From contig NZ_BMMS01000022.1 in the NCBI RefSeq assembly GCF_014646055.1, forward strand, positions 94,525-158,524: a stretch of 64,000 bases of DNA, in the 5' to 3' direction. Source of the DNA: Wenjunlia tyrosinilytica (GTDB lineage Bacteria > Actinomycetota > Actinomycetes > Streptomycetales > Streptomycetaceae). The translations under genes were made by a program, and so were the position numbers. Shown here one piece after another: positions 53,308 to 61,874 of this stretch; position 1 is the stretch's first letter, and every line of letters begins with the position of its first letter. The notes under the pieces were generated by a model. It was not told the DNA's origin. It searched no databases and saw only the letters and a list, made by a program, of their open reading frames with translations.

Positions 53308-54870
53308 ATGGCCCAGAGCCCGACGGGCGGGCGCACCCCGATGCACCCCCGCGTCCAGGCCCTCACCCAACGCCCGGGAGTGGACGCGGCGTTCGCCTCC
53401 GACCTGGCCCTGGCCACCCAGATCGACCGCGCGCACATCGTCATGCTGACCGAGCAGGGTGTGCTGCCGCCCGCCACCGCCGCCGCCCTGCTGACCGCCG
53501 TGGACCGGCTGCGCGCCCTGGACTTCGCCCCGCTGCGGGAGCGGCCCGCGCCCCGCGGCTGGTACCTGATGTACGAGACCTACCTGGTCGACACGCTCGG
53601 TCCCGACATCGGCGGCTCCCTGCACATCGGCCGCTCCCGCAACGACCTGACCGCCACCTTGCACCAGCTGAAGCTGCGTGAGCCCTTCCTCGGCCTGCTG
53701 TGGGAGTGTCTGCGGCTGCTCGGCGCGCTCGCCCGCCAGGCCCGCCGCCACGCCCGGGTCGTCATGCCCGCGTTCACCCACTACCAGCCCGCCGTCCCCA
53801 TCACCTACGGGCACTACCTCAATGGGGTCGCGGTCGCCCTGGCGGCCGACATCGAGGCGCTGCTGGGCGTGGCCGACGACCTCGACCGCTGCCCTCTCGG
53901 CGCGGGAGGCGTGGGCGGCACCACCGTGCCCGTCGACTCCGGACGCACCGCCCGGCTGCTCGGCTTCGGCCGGGCCTGCCCCAACTCCGTGGAGGCCGTG
54001 GCCACGAGGGATGCCGCCCTGCGCCTGCTGTCCTCGGCCGCGGTCATCGGCGTCCTGCTGAGCCGGGTCAGCGCCGACCTGCTGCTGTGGACCACCGCCG
54101 ACCTGGGGCTGCTCACCGTGCCGGACAGCCTCACCGGTGGCAGCTCGATGATGCCGCAGAAGCGGAACGTCTTCGTGCTCGAACACGTCAGCGGCAAGGC
54201 CGCGGCCCCGCTCGGCGCGTTCGCGACCGCGGCCGCCGCGATGCAGAAGACGCCGTTCAGCAACGCGATCGCGGTCCACGCCGAGGGCACCCGCCCGGTC
54301 GCCGACGCGGTCGACCAGCTCACCCAGGCGGCAGAACTGCTCCGCCTGGTGGTGGGCGCCGCCCGTCCCGACCCCGAGCGGATGCTCGCCCGCGCCGAAT
54401 CCGGCTACACCGCCGCCACCGAGGCGGCCAACCGGCTCGCCCTCGAGGGAGGGCTCGGCTTCCGCGACGCCCATGCCGCCGTGGCCCGCGCCGTGCAGCA
54501 GGCCCTCGGCAACGGCGGCGAACCGCTGTCCGAAGCGGTCTCCCGTATCCCCGAGGCGCGTGGCCTGCCCGACCTGGCCGCGTCGCCGAAGAGCGTCGCC
54601 GCGCTGGCGGAGTACGGCGGCGGGCCGGGGCCACTGTCCCTGGACGACTGCCTGGAGAGCACGCGGGAACGCCTCGGCGGACAACTGGCCCGGCTGCGTG
54701 CGCTGCGTGAGCGCTGGCGCGGCTATCCGGACGCACTCGACACGGCGGCGAAGGCCGTCGCCGCCGAAGGCGTCACGGCGGCGGGGCGCTCGACGGCGGA
54801 CTCGGCGGACGGGAGCCCGGCGGTGGACGCGGCCGAGTCCGTGGAGGCGGGGAGAGGACGGGAGCGATGA
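53308..54870 (+). CDS. Argininosuccinate lyase-like enzyme
   Basis: A fumarase/aspartase-superfamily lyase of 520 residues with GRSRND, FTHYQPAVPIT and the catalytic loop GGSSMMPQKRN. Such enzymes release fumarate from aspartate-derived adducts, leaving an amine. Arginine genes are absent around it; instead it follows the CysK-like and ATP-grasp genes directly. Pac17 of the pacidamycin cluster is a comparable lyase assigned to 2,3-diaminobutyrate. The last 40 residues are Ala/Ser/Asp-rich and beyond the family fold. The stop overlaps the thioesterase start (ATGA). Confidence 0.87.
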   Translation: MAQSPTGGRTPMHPRVQALTQRPGVDAAFASDLALATQIDRAHIVMLTEQGVLPPATAAALLTAVDRLRALDFAPLRERPAPRGWYLMYETYLVDTLGPDIGGSLHIGRSRNDLTATLHQLKLREPFLGLLWECLRLLGALARQARRHARVVMPAFTHYQPAVPITYGHYLNGVAVALAADIEALLGVADDLDRCPLGAGGVGGTTVPVDSGRTARLLGFGRACPNSVEAVATRDAALRLLSSAAVIGVLLSRVSADLLLWTTADLGLLTVPDSLTGGSSMMPQKRNVFVLEHVSGKAAAPLGAFATAAAAMQKTPFSNAIAVHAEGTRPVADAVDQLTQAAELLRLVVGAARPDPERMLARAESGYTAATEAANRLALEGGLGFRDAHAAVARAVQQALGNGGEPLSEAVSRIPEARGLPDLAASPKSVAALAEYGGGPGPLSLDDCLESTRERLGGQLARLRALRERWRGYPDALDTAAKAVAAEGVTAAGRSTADSADGSPAVDAAESVEAGRGRER

Positions 54871-55634
54871 CCGACGGACGGCGCAGGCTCTGGGTGACAT
54901 TCCCCCGGCCGAGACCCGACGCCCAGGTGCGCCTGTACTGCCTGCCGTACGCGGGCGCCGGCGCCTCCGCCTACCGCGACTGGCCGCGCCGCCTCGCCGA
55001 CCTCGGGCCGTACGAGGTGGCCGCCGTGCAGTATCCCGGCCGCGAGAACCGGCTGCGCGAGGACCCGGCCATCGACCTCGACGCCATGGCCGGGGAGGTG
55101 CTGTCCACCATCGACCGCCCCTACGCGGTCTTCGGCCACAGCATCGGCGCCCGCCTCGCCTTCGAGCTGTGCCGGCGGCTCAGGCGCGACGGCGCCCCGC
55201 CCCCGCTGCGCCTGTTCGCCGCGGGCTGCCCCTCGCCCCAGTACCCGCCCTCGCCGGTCCGCGACAGCGACCTGCCCGACGACGAGTTCGCTGCCCGTGT
55301 GGACGGTATGGGCGGGCTGCCCGCCGAGGTCCTGGCCGACCCCGAGCTACGGGAGATGGTCCTGCCCGTGCTGCGCTCGGACTTCAAGATGGTGGACGAC
55401 TACGTGTACGTGCCCGAGCCGCCGCTGCCGTGCCCCATCACCGCGTTCGTGGGGGATGTCGACCCCGAGGCAACCGAGGAGAGCGCCCGGGGCTGGGAGG
55501 AGCAGGCCACGGGCTCGTTCTCCCTGCACGTCCTGCCCGGCGACCACTTCTTCCTGCACAGCTCCCGCTCCCGGCTGCTGAACCTGCTGGCGGCGGACCT
55601 GTCCGCGGCCACCGCGACCGCCGACTCGGTCTGA
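54867..55634 (+). CDS. Type II thioesterase
   Basis: A TEII of 255 residues with a normal Ser elbow (FGHSIGA), PYAGAGASAYRDW near the start, QYPGRENR, and the catalytic His in GDHFFL. It hydrolyses thioesters from carrier domains. Lying in the A-T/P450 operon, it may release the beta-hydroxy amino acid from the didomain (as Ecm2 and TioQ are proposed to do) or edit stalled carriers. Contrast the Cys variant at 27262. It overlaps the lyase gene by ATGA; the transporter follows 61 bases later. Confidence 0.93.
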   Translation: MTDGRRRLWVTFPRPRPDAQVRLYCLPYAGAGASAYRDWPRRLADLGPYEVAAVQYPGRENRLREDPAIDLDAMAGEVLSTIDRPYAVFGHSIGARLAFELCRRLRRDGAPPPLRLFAAGCPSPQYPPSPVRDSDLPDDEFAARVDGMGGLPAEVLADPELREMVLPVLRSDFKMVDDYVYVPEPPLPCPITAFVGDVDPEATEESARGWEEQATGSFSLHVLPGDHFFLHSSRSRLLNLLAADLSAATATADSV

Positions 55635-55695
55635 GGCACGCCCCGCGAGAGAGCACGGCCCCCGCACGACCCGGCACGATCCAAGGAGGAGCGAC

Positions 55696-56733
55696 ATGGC
55701 CGACGCCATCGTCGTCGACGCACTGCGCAAGGACTACGGCGACGTCCGGGCCCTCGACGGCCTCTCCCTGACCGTCGCCGAGGGCTCCGTCCTCGGCCTG
55801 CTCGGGCCCAACGGGGCGGGCAAGACCACCGCCGTACGCATCCTCGCCACGCTGCTGCGGCCCGACGCCGGAACCGTCGAGGTCTGCGGCATCGACGCCC
55901 TGCGCTCGCCCCAGCGGGTGCGTCCCCTGATCGGCCTCACCGGGCAGTACGCCGCCGTGGACGAGAAGCTGACGGGGTTCGAGAACCTGCGGATGCTCGG
56001 ACGGCTGTTCAGACTCGGCCGGACGCAGGCCCGGCAGCGCGCCGACGAACTGCTGGAGGGATTCGGGCTCGCCGAAGCGGCCGGACGGCCGGTGCGCACC
56101 TACTCCGGCGGTATGCGGCGGCGCCTGGACCTCGCCGCCAGCCTCATCGCCCGCCCCAGGGTCGTCTTCCTCGACGAGCCGACCACCGGCCTCGACCCGC
56201 GCAGCCGTGCCGCCATCTGGCGGATCACCGAGGACCTCGTCGCCGAGGGCACCACCGTCCTGCTGACGACGCAGTACCTGGAGGAGGCCGACCGGCTCGC
56301 CGAAGCGGTGGCCGTCATCGACCAGGGCCGCGTCATCGCCCGGGGCACCCCCGACGAGCTCAAGAACCGGGTGGGCGGCGAACGGGTGGAGATCGGGCTC
56401 ACCGACCCCGGCGACGCCGAACGCGCCCAGCGGGCCGTGCGTGCCGTCACCGCCGGAGCGCCCTGCTCGTACGACGGTGAAGGACGGCTGGTGGTCCAGG
56501 TCGCCGGGGGCGCCTCCTTGATGCCGGAGCTCATGCGCGAGTTCGACACCGCCGGTGTGGCCGTGGCCGATCTGGCGGTTCGCCGCCCGACCCTGGACGA
56601 CGTCTTCCTCTCCCTCACCGGTCGGCCGTCTCCGGCACCCGGCCAGGACACCCGGAAGGAGCAGGAGGAGCGGGAGGCGCCACCGCCCGACCGGGTGGCG
56701 GCCGCGACCGGCGGAAGGGCGGACGGACGATGA
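55696..56733 (+). CDS. ABC exporter ATPase, DrrA family
   Basis: The ATP-binding subunit of a drug exporter: Walker A GPNGAGKTT, Q loop GLTGQYA, signature YSGGMRRRLDLA, Walker B VVFLDEPTTGLDP and the DrrA-like C-terminal domain. It likely exports the finished peptide and gives resistance. The ATG at 55696 has the strong site AAGGAGGAG. About 30 charged residues extend past the fold. ATGA overlap with the permease gene. Confidence 0.95.
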   Translation: MADAIVVDALRKDYGDVRALDGLSLTVAEGSVLGLLGPNGAGKTTAVRILATLLRPDAGTVEVCGIDALRSPQRVRPLIGLTGQYAAVDEKLTGFENLRMLGRLFRLGRTQARQRADELLEGFGLAEAAGRPVRTYSGGMRRRLDLAASLIARPRVVFLDEPTTGLDPRSRAAIWRITEDLVAEGTTVLLTTQYLEEADRLAEAVAVIDQGRVIARGTPDELKNRVGGERVEIGLTDPGDAERAQRAVRAVTAGAPCSYDGEGRLVVQVAGGASLMPELMREFDTAGVAVADLAVRRPTLDDVFLSLTGRPSPAPGQDTRKEQEEREAPPPDRVAAATGGRADGR

Positions 56734-57530
56734 GCACCACGGTCGAGCACGCGGGCGCCCACGGCTACCGCTGGTGGATCTCGGACGCCTGGGAGATGGC
56801 GCTGCGCAACCTCAAGCACATCCAGCGCACCCCCGACCTGCTGATGTACGCGCTGATCCAGCCGGTGATGTTCATCGTGCTCTTCCGCTATGTGCTGGGC
56901 GGGGCGATCGATGTGCCCGGCGGCGACTACAGCCAGTTCCTGCTGCCGGGCATCTTTGTGCAGATGGTGCTGTTCGGCTCGGTCGCGGGCACCGCCGTGG
57001 GCGTGGCCGACGACATGGGCAGGGGCATCATGGACCGCTTCCGCTCGATGCCGGTCAGCCGTTCGGCGGTCCTGGTCGGGCGGACCCTCTCCGAGATCGC
57101 CCGCAACCTCGTCGCCGTCGTCGTGATGATCGCGGCCGGACTGCTGGTGGGCTTCCGCTTCGACGGCGACCCGCTGCCGATGACCGCGGCCTTCGCCCTC
57201 CTGCTGGCCTTCGGCTACGCCTTCTCCTGGCTGGCGGCCCTCATCGGGATGGCCGTCAGCGGAGCGGAGGCCGCCCAGGCCGGTGGCACGGTGTGGCTGT
57301 TCCCGTTCACATTCATCAGCTCCACCTTCGTGCCGGTCTCCTCGATGCCCGGCTGGCTCCAGGCCTATGCGGAGCACAGCCCGGTCACCGTACTGGTGGA
57401 CACCCTGCGGGCCTGGTTCGGCGGCCACGACGCGGGCTCCTCCGCTTGGCAGTCCCTGGCGTGGACGGTGGGGGTCCTGGCCGTCTGCGCCCCGGCCGCG
57501 GTGGCGCGCTACCGGGGCAAGTCCGCCTGA
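56730..57530 (+). CDS. ABC exporter permease, DrrB family
   Basis: The membrane subunit of the exporter, 266 residues, with about six hydrophobic spans and the ABC-2 permease pattern (MGRGIMDRFRSMPVSRSAVLVGR in the second quarter). It pairs with the ATPase encoded just upstream through an ATGA overlap. It is the last gene of the long plus operon and marks the right edge of the cluster, with a hairpin 23 bases past its stop. Confidence 0.95.
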   Translation: MSTTVEHAGAHGYRWWISDAWEMALRNLKHIQRTPDLLMYALIQPVMFIVLFRYVLGGAIDVPGGDYSQFLLPGIFVQMVLFGSVAGTAVGVADDMGRGIMDRFRSMPVSRSAVLVGRTLSEIARNLVAVVVMIAAGLLVGFRFDGDPLPMTAAFALLLAFGYAFSWLAALIGMAVSGAEAAQAGGTVWLFPFTFISSTFVPVSSMPGWLQAYAEHSPVTVLVDTLRAWFGGHDAGSSAWQSLAWTVGVLAVCAPAAVARYRGKSA

Positions 57531-57552
57531 CGGCCCGTCCGGCCCACGCCGA

Positions 57553-57585
57553 CCTGCCCCCGCCCGGTGGGGGCCGGGGGGCAGG
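57553..57585. terminator. Hairpin at the right edge of the cluster
   Basis: A 9-bp stem CCTGCCCCC / GGGGGCAGG around a 15-base inner part, between the convergent permease and beta-helix genes. Confidence 0.6.
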
Positions 57586-57620
57586 AGGAGTCTTCGAAGG
57601 TCCCGTGCGGCGGTGGGCCG

Positions 57621-58859
57621 TCAGCCCACGCAGCCGGCAGGAACGACCGGGCTGCCCGTGCAGTTGGTCGGCGTGTTCCCGACGATGGCGGAGGTGGCGA
57701 GGGTGATGGCCACATCGGTGCGCAGACCACCCGGCGCGGTCGCGGAGCGGTTCCCCGTCACGGTGCTGCTGGTCAGGGTGACCGTGCCGCTGCTGTTGTA
57801 GAGGCCGCCGGTCTGGGAGGCGGTGCCGGTGGCCCGGTTGTCGGTGACAGCGGTCCTGTCCAGCGTGAGTGTGCCCTCGTTGAAGACGCCGGCTCCCTTG
57901 GCGTTCGTGCCGGTGAGGGTGCTGCCGGTGACGGTCGAGCTGTTGAGCGTCGCCTTCTCACCGGAGACGTTGTAGAGGCCGCCGCCCAGGGCGTTGGTGC
58001 CCGGAGAGGTGTTGGTGCTCACGTTCGTGCTGTTCAGGGTCAGGTCGGCGGCGTTGTAGATGCCCGCGCCCAGGCCGGCCGTGGTGCTGGTGCTGGAGTT
58101 GTCGGTCAGGGTGCTGGTGTCGAGGGTGTTCACCCCGTTGTCGTACTCGATGCCGCCGCCGTCCCTGGCGGAGACATTGCCGCTCACGACGGTGCTGGTG
58201 ATCCGGGAGAGGGCGCCGACGGCGTCCAGCGCCCCTCCGTCACGGGTGGCGTGGTTGGAGGTGACGCGGGAGCCGGTCACTGTCAGCGACGCCGCCGCGT
58301 TGGTGAAGAGCCCGCCGCCGTCCCGGCCCGTGTTGCCGGTGACGGTGGTGCCGGTGAGTGTGGCGGTGCCGTTGACGCTGATGCCGCCGCCGTCGGAGGC
58401 GGCGGTGCTGCCGGAGACCGTGCTGGTCGCCGCGGTCAGGAAGCCGCCGGCCTGGACGAGGATGCCGGCGCCCGTGTCGCTCGCCGCGCTGAGCAGGCCG
58501 TCCTTGACGGTGAGCACGCGCAGGGTGAGGTCGCCGGTCGGGGCGACGTCGAAGATGCGGAAGGGGCCGGAGGCGGTGGCGTCGCGGACGACGGTGGCGC
58601 CGTTGCCCTGGATGACGATCGGCTTGGTGATGGGAGGCAGCCCGTCCACGCCCGAGAACGGGGCGGCGAGGTGGTAGGTGCATCCGGCGGCCAGGCTGAG
58701 GGTGTCACCGGTGCCGGAGTTCGCGGTCTGGATGGCGGAGACGAGTTGAGCCGTGTCGCAGGGCACGGGTGCCACGGCATGGCTGACGGCGGGGAAACCG
58801 GCCACCAGGAACACACTGGCGCCGGCCGCGGAGGCCAGCGCCATCGGGTAACGCGTCAC
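57621..58859 (-). CDS. Secreted right-handed beta-helix protein
   Basis: A protein of 412 residues. The N-terminus is a signal peptide (SAAGASVFLVAGFPAVSHAVA). The rest is a run of Thr/Ser/Gly/Asn-rich coils of the Pmp/beta-helix type, with repeats like GGGI..GTATLTGTTVTGNTGRDGG every 25-30 residues. A Cys pair brackets the N-terminal cap and another lies at the end. Such proteins are secreted and may bind or cleave polysaccharide, but no catalytic site is visible. The GTG at 58859 has GAGGAGAG upstream. It stands alone on the minus strand. Confidence 0.85.
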   Translation of the reverse strand: MTRYPMALASAAGASVFLVAGFPAVSHAVAPVPCDTAQLVSAIQTANSGTGDTLSLAAGCTYHLAAPFSGVDGLPPITKPIVIQGNGATVVRDATASGPFRIFDVAPTGDLTLRVLTVKDGLLSAASDTGAGILVQAGGFLTAATSTVSGSTAASDGGGISVNGTATLTGTTVTGNTGRDGGGLFTNAAASLTVTGSRVTSNHATRDGGALDAVGALSRITSTVVSGNVSARDGGGIEYDNGVNTLDTSTLTDNSSTSTTAGLGAGIYNAADLTLNSTNVSTNTSPGTNALGGGLYNVSGEKATLNSSTVTGSTLTGTNAKGAGVFNEGTLTLDRTAVTDNRATGTASQTGGLYNSSGTVTLTSSTVTGNRSATAPGGLRTDVAITLATSAIVGNTPTNCTGSPVVPAGCVG

Positions 58860-59048
58860 AGGACTCTCCTCAGGGAAACGGCGCACGCCGGTCAGGGCCG
58901 CGTGTGCCACTGGTGTGGCCGTGAGGCAGCCGGGGGCCGGACCGGTGGTGATCGGACGATTCAAGTACCTGTCAGGCGGTCGGCGGCAGCAACCGCAGCG
59001 ATGGCGCCCGCCGCCATAAGAGCACGTGATTCCACCGATCGGGCATGC

Positions 59049-59084
59049 GAGTGCCCCGGCCGGAGGCATCCGGCCGGGGCACTC
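59049..59084 (-). terminator. Strong terminator of the serine protease gene
   Basis: A perfect 16-bp stem, GAGTGCCCCGGCCGGA / TCCGGCCGGGGCACTC, with a GGCA loop, starting 9 bases after the protease stop codon. Confidence 0.9.
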
Positions 59085-59092
59085 CTTGGTGG

Positions 59093-60145
59093 TCAGGCCG
59101 CCTGCGCCTGGTCGTAGAGGGCCTTGACCTCGGTTCCGAAGTACGGGCCGAACATCCAGTTGGGCAGGAAGGTGTAGCCGAAGCTGTTGACGGAGGCCTG
59201 CAGGCCCTTGCCGGTGGCCTCGTTGAACGAGGCGAGCCACGGACCGCCGCTCGAGCCGCCCGTCATATTGCAGGACAGGCTGTGGTCCTTGGTGAAGAGG
59301 AAGTCCTTGGAGGTGGTCCCGCTGCAGTAGATGAGCCTGGTGCCGTCGTACGGGGCCGCGGCGGGGAAGCCGAAGGCATACATCGCCTTGTTGTAGCCGC
59401 CGTTGAACTGCAGGCCCTGGGCTCCGACGACATCGGTGAGCTTCTTGCCGCCCAGCGGGCCGACGACGGCGGCGCCGACGTCGTAGTTGATGTCCTCGCT
59501 CGCCACCCACTGGGGAGTGGACATCGTCTTGGCCGCCGTCCAGGTGCCGTAGGGCGTCTGGCCGTCGTGGTAGCCCGGCGCGAAGGTCCAGTTGGTGTGC
59601 CAGGCGCCCTGGTACTTGACGCAGTGCCCCGCGGTGATCACGGTGCCGGCGTTCGCACTGGTCACGGCGTCGCCGGAACAGGAGGCGTTACGGCCCTGGA
59701 AGGTGAAGAACACCCGGCCGGAGGTGGTGACGACGGAGCCGCCGCCGGTCCATGGTCCACCGGCCTGCGGGAACGCCCTGGGTGCTGCCGCCTTCGGTGC
59801 CGCGGACGCGGCGGTGGGCGCGACGGTCGATGGCTTGCCGGGCTTCGGGGCCTTGAGGGCGCCCGGGGCGACGTCGAGCAGGTCGAGCGGAATGGCGCTC
59901 CGCATGCGCTCGGGGGTCCAGTAGCCGCTGATCTTCTTCCGCGCGGCGGCGGAGGCCGCGGCGGTGTGGACCGTCGCCGCAGTCGCAGTCGCAGTCGCAG
60001 TCGCAGTCGGAGTCGGAGTCGGAGTGGCAGTCGCAGTCGGGGCCGGGGCCGGGGCTGCGCTTGCGGTGGCGGACTGAAGCCCCGCGGTGAGCAGGGCGCC
60101 GACGGCGAGCACTATGCCGGCGGCGGTACGACGAGGACGTCTCAC
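59093..60145 (-). CDS. Secreted trypsin-like serine protease
   Basis: A protein of 350 residues. A signal peptide (AAGIVLAVGALLTAGLQSATASA) is followed by a Thr/Pro/Ala repeat and a propeptide-like stretch. The chymotrypsin-fold domain shows the triad: His in TAGHC, Asp in INYDVG, Ser in GGSSGGP. It resembles V8/glutamyl-endopeptidase-like secreted peptidases of Streptomyces. The GTG at 60145 has AGAAGGAG upstream. No link to the NRPS cluster is evident. Confidence 0.9.
   Translation of the reverse strand: MRRPRRTAAGIVLAVGALLTAGLQSATASAAPAPAPTATATPTPTPTATATATATAATVHTAAASAAARKKISGYWTPERMRSAIPLDLLDVAPGALKAPKPGKPSTVAPTAASAAPKAAAPRAFPQAGGPWTGGGSVVTTSGRVFFTFQGRNASCSGDAVTSANAGTVITAGHCVKYQGAWHTNWTFAPGYHDGQTPYGTWTAAKTMSTPQWVASEDINYDVGAAVVGPLGGKKLTDVVGAQGLQFNGGYNKAMYAFGFPAAAPYDGTRLIYCSGTTSKDFLFTKDHSLSCNMTGGSSGGPWLASFNEATGKGLQASVNSFGYTFLPNWMFGPYFGTEVKALYDQAQAA
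59981..60040 (-). repeat. Ten tandem hexamers inside the protease gene
   Basis: Ten 6-bp units of the type AGTCGC or AGTCGG run without gaps and encode alternating Thr-Ala and Thr-Pro in the linker between signal peptide and protease. Slippage-prone; a linker of variable length is expected between strains. Confidence 0.9.
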
Positions 60146-60361
60146 GCGTACTCCTTCTGCCCAGGCCGCGCGAGGTGTCGCGCGGACAGTGTGGGGCCGG
60201 ACCACGGTGTGTGCGGTCCGGGCAGACGAGAGGTGCGGATTCGAGGTGCGTCAGGCAGCGTGCCACGAGAGCCGATGATTTGGCAGGGGCGCGTCAATGG
60301 CATGGCCGAATGTCGCCCACAGCGCGTGGACGACTCTCAGCGGACCACCGTCGGGGGATGG

Positions 60362-60919
60362 TCAGAAGAGGAGCTCGTACGGGTCGCCCCAGGGGTTGAT
60401 GGGCAGGTGGTCGGGGCCGGTGCGGGACGCCGTGTCGTACAGGCGCTCGAGCAGATCGACGGCGGGCGGCAGCCGAAGTCCGAGGGCCGCCGCCGCGTAG
60501 GCCCGCTGTTCGGCCAGGTCGGGGATGTCCTCGCCGACCTCCTCCTCCACCTCTTCCACCGCCGCGGCCAACTCCTCCTCGCTGCCGTCGCTCCTGGCGG
60601 CCAGGTTCAGGCAGTCCCGCCAGGACGGCAGACCGAGCACGGTCTCGACGGCGTGGGTGAGGCTGTCGGCGACGAGCGCGGCACCGCCTTCGGAGTCGGC
60701 GTAGAGAACCGGCCTGTGCTCGCCGACGCTGTCGCCGACGAGGAAGTAGGTGCCCCCGCCCGCGTCCCCGGCGACGGGTTCGAGCGCGTCGCCGCCGGGA
60801 AGAGCGAGGTCCTCGACCGGCTCGCGGCGCTCGATGTCGAAGTCGGCGATATCCGCCAGCAACCGGGCGACTTCGGGATTGCCGCCGATCCGGTCGAGGA
60901 GTGTCTGGGCGTAGGTCAC
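60362..60919 (-). CDS. Hypothetical acidic protein, SMI1/KNR4-like layout
   Basis: A protein of 185 residues, acidic (EEELAAAVEEVEEEVGED), with no signal peptide or membrane span. The stretch TYFLVGDSVGEHRPVLYADSEG and the later SLTHAVETVLGLPSWRDCL recall SMI1/KNR4-type proteins, some of which are immunity proteins, but the match is weak. The GTG at 60919 is the most fitting start; the codon bias is normal. Function unknown. Confidence 0.6.
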   Translation of the reverse strand: MTYAQTLLDRIGGNPEVARLLADIADFDIERREPVEDLALPGGDALEPVAGDAGGGTYFLVGDSVGEHRPVLYADSEGGAALVADSLTHAVETVLGLPSWRDCLNLAARSDGSEEELAAAVEEVEEEVGEDIPDLAEQRAYAAAALGLRLPPAVDLLERLYDTASRTGPDHLPINPWGDPYELLF

Positions 60920-61199
60920 AGCCGAGACCCTACGGCGCCCGCCGCGTTGGTCGCGCAGCGGTGCCGCGCGTGCGTGGCCCCGACGGTTCCCGGGGCGACG
61001 GTCCAGCTCCGGGCGCGGGGCGCGATCGTCGCCACGCACCCATTGTTCCCGGCGGTTTCGGTCACCCGTGTACGGGGGACGGTCCCGTACAGATCATGTC
61101 CATACCCATCCAGCGATTCTTCTTCGTGTGATGAGTGTCATAGTGTCCGTGGCCGCCGGCCGCGGCGGTCGGCCGCGCGCCGAAGGCAGGAGGCGTCTG

Positions 61200-61847
61200 A
61201 TGGCGCAGCAGGAGCGTGCGATCAGAACGCGCCGCGCGATTCTCGAGGCCGCCGGCTCGGTCTTCGACGAAAGCGGCTACGACAGCGCCACGCTGTCCAC
61301 CATCCTCGAGCGCGCCGGAGTCACCAAGGGCGCCCTGTACTTCCACTTCCCGTCCAAGGAGAAGCTGGCGCTGGCCGTGCTCAACGAGCATGTGGACGAG
61401 GTCCAGGCCCCATCGCAGCCCACCAAGCTGCAGGAACTGGTCGACGCGGGGATGATCCTCGCCCACCGGCTGTCCTGCGACCCCATCCTGCGCGGGGGGA
61501 CCCGGTTGACCATCGAGCAGGGGGTCGCCAAGCACCAGCGGCGCGGTCCGCTGCTCGCCTGGCGTGATCACAACCTCCAGCTCCTCACCGAGGCGAAGGA
61601 ACGCGGAGAGCTGCTGCCGCATGTGGTGCTGGAGGACACCGCGGCGCTGTTCGTCGGGGCCTTCACCGGCCTTCAGCTGATGTCGCAGATCCTGTCCGAC
61701 CGCGCTGACCTCGAGGACCGGGTCGTGGTCATGTTCAACCACATACTGCCGAGCATCGCCGTGCCGGCGCTGCTGGGAACGCTGGACATCTCCGCCGACC
61801 GGGCGCGCGACCTCATGGGCAAGACGCTGACCACGCACGGCGGTTGA
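61200..61847 (+). CDS. TetR-family regulator, gamma-butyrolactone receptor type (ScbR/ArpA-like)
   Basis: A protein of 215 residues. The N-terminal helix-turn-helix (TLSTILERAGVTKGALYFHFPSKEKLA) is typical of gamma-butyrolactone receptors and pseudo-receptors. The C-terminal ligand domain keeps two Trp-free stretches of the family and one Trp in LLAWRDHN. These proteins repress antibiotic genes until a butyrolactone or an antibiotic binds. ATG at 61200 is chosen because AGGAGG lies 6 bases upstream. It lies 3.7 kb outside the exporter and could control the NRPS cluster. No synthase gene (ScbA-like) is in the window. Confidence 0.88.
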   Translation: MAQQERAIRTRRAILEAAGSVFDESGYDSATLSTILERAGVTKGALYFHFPSKEKLALAVLNEHVDEVQAPSQPTKLQELVDAGMILAHRLSCDPILRGGTRLTIEQGVAKHQRRGPLLAWRDHNLQLLTEAKERGELLPHVVLEDTAALFVGAFTGLQLMSQILSDRADLEDRVVVMFNHILPSIAVPALLGTLDISADRARDLMGKTLTTHGG

Positions 61848-61874
61848 TCATCCCGGGGCACCACTGACCTTACG

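Noticed and set aside
32899..54870. Assignment of the cluster to pacidamycin/uridylpeptide antibiotics
   Set aside because: Dissociated NRPS and diamino acid genes fit, but I see no uridine-modifying enzymes or meta-tyrosine synthesis gene.
43830..57530. Assignment to thiocoraline/echinomycin-type bisintercalators
   Set aside because: The chromophore-like enzymes match, but there are no epimerase domains, no large modular NRPSs and no fused TE domain, and release seems to be by a reductase.
13304..57530. Search for insertion sequences, integrases, tRNA genes or att sites flanking the cluster
   Set aside because: None recognised by eye in the window; the cluster edges show only hairpin terminators.
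59981..60040. Hexamer array considered as a CRISPR or regulatory array
   Set aside because: There are no spacers; it is in frame and encodes a Thr-Ala/Pro linker in a secreted protease.
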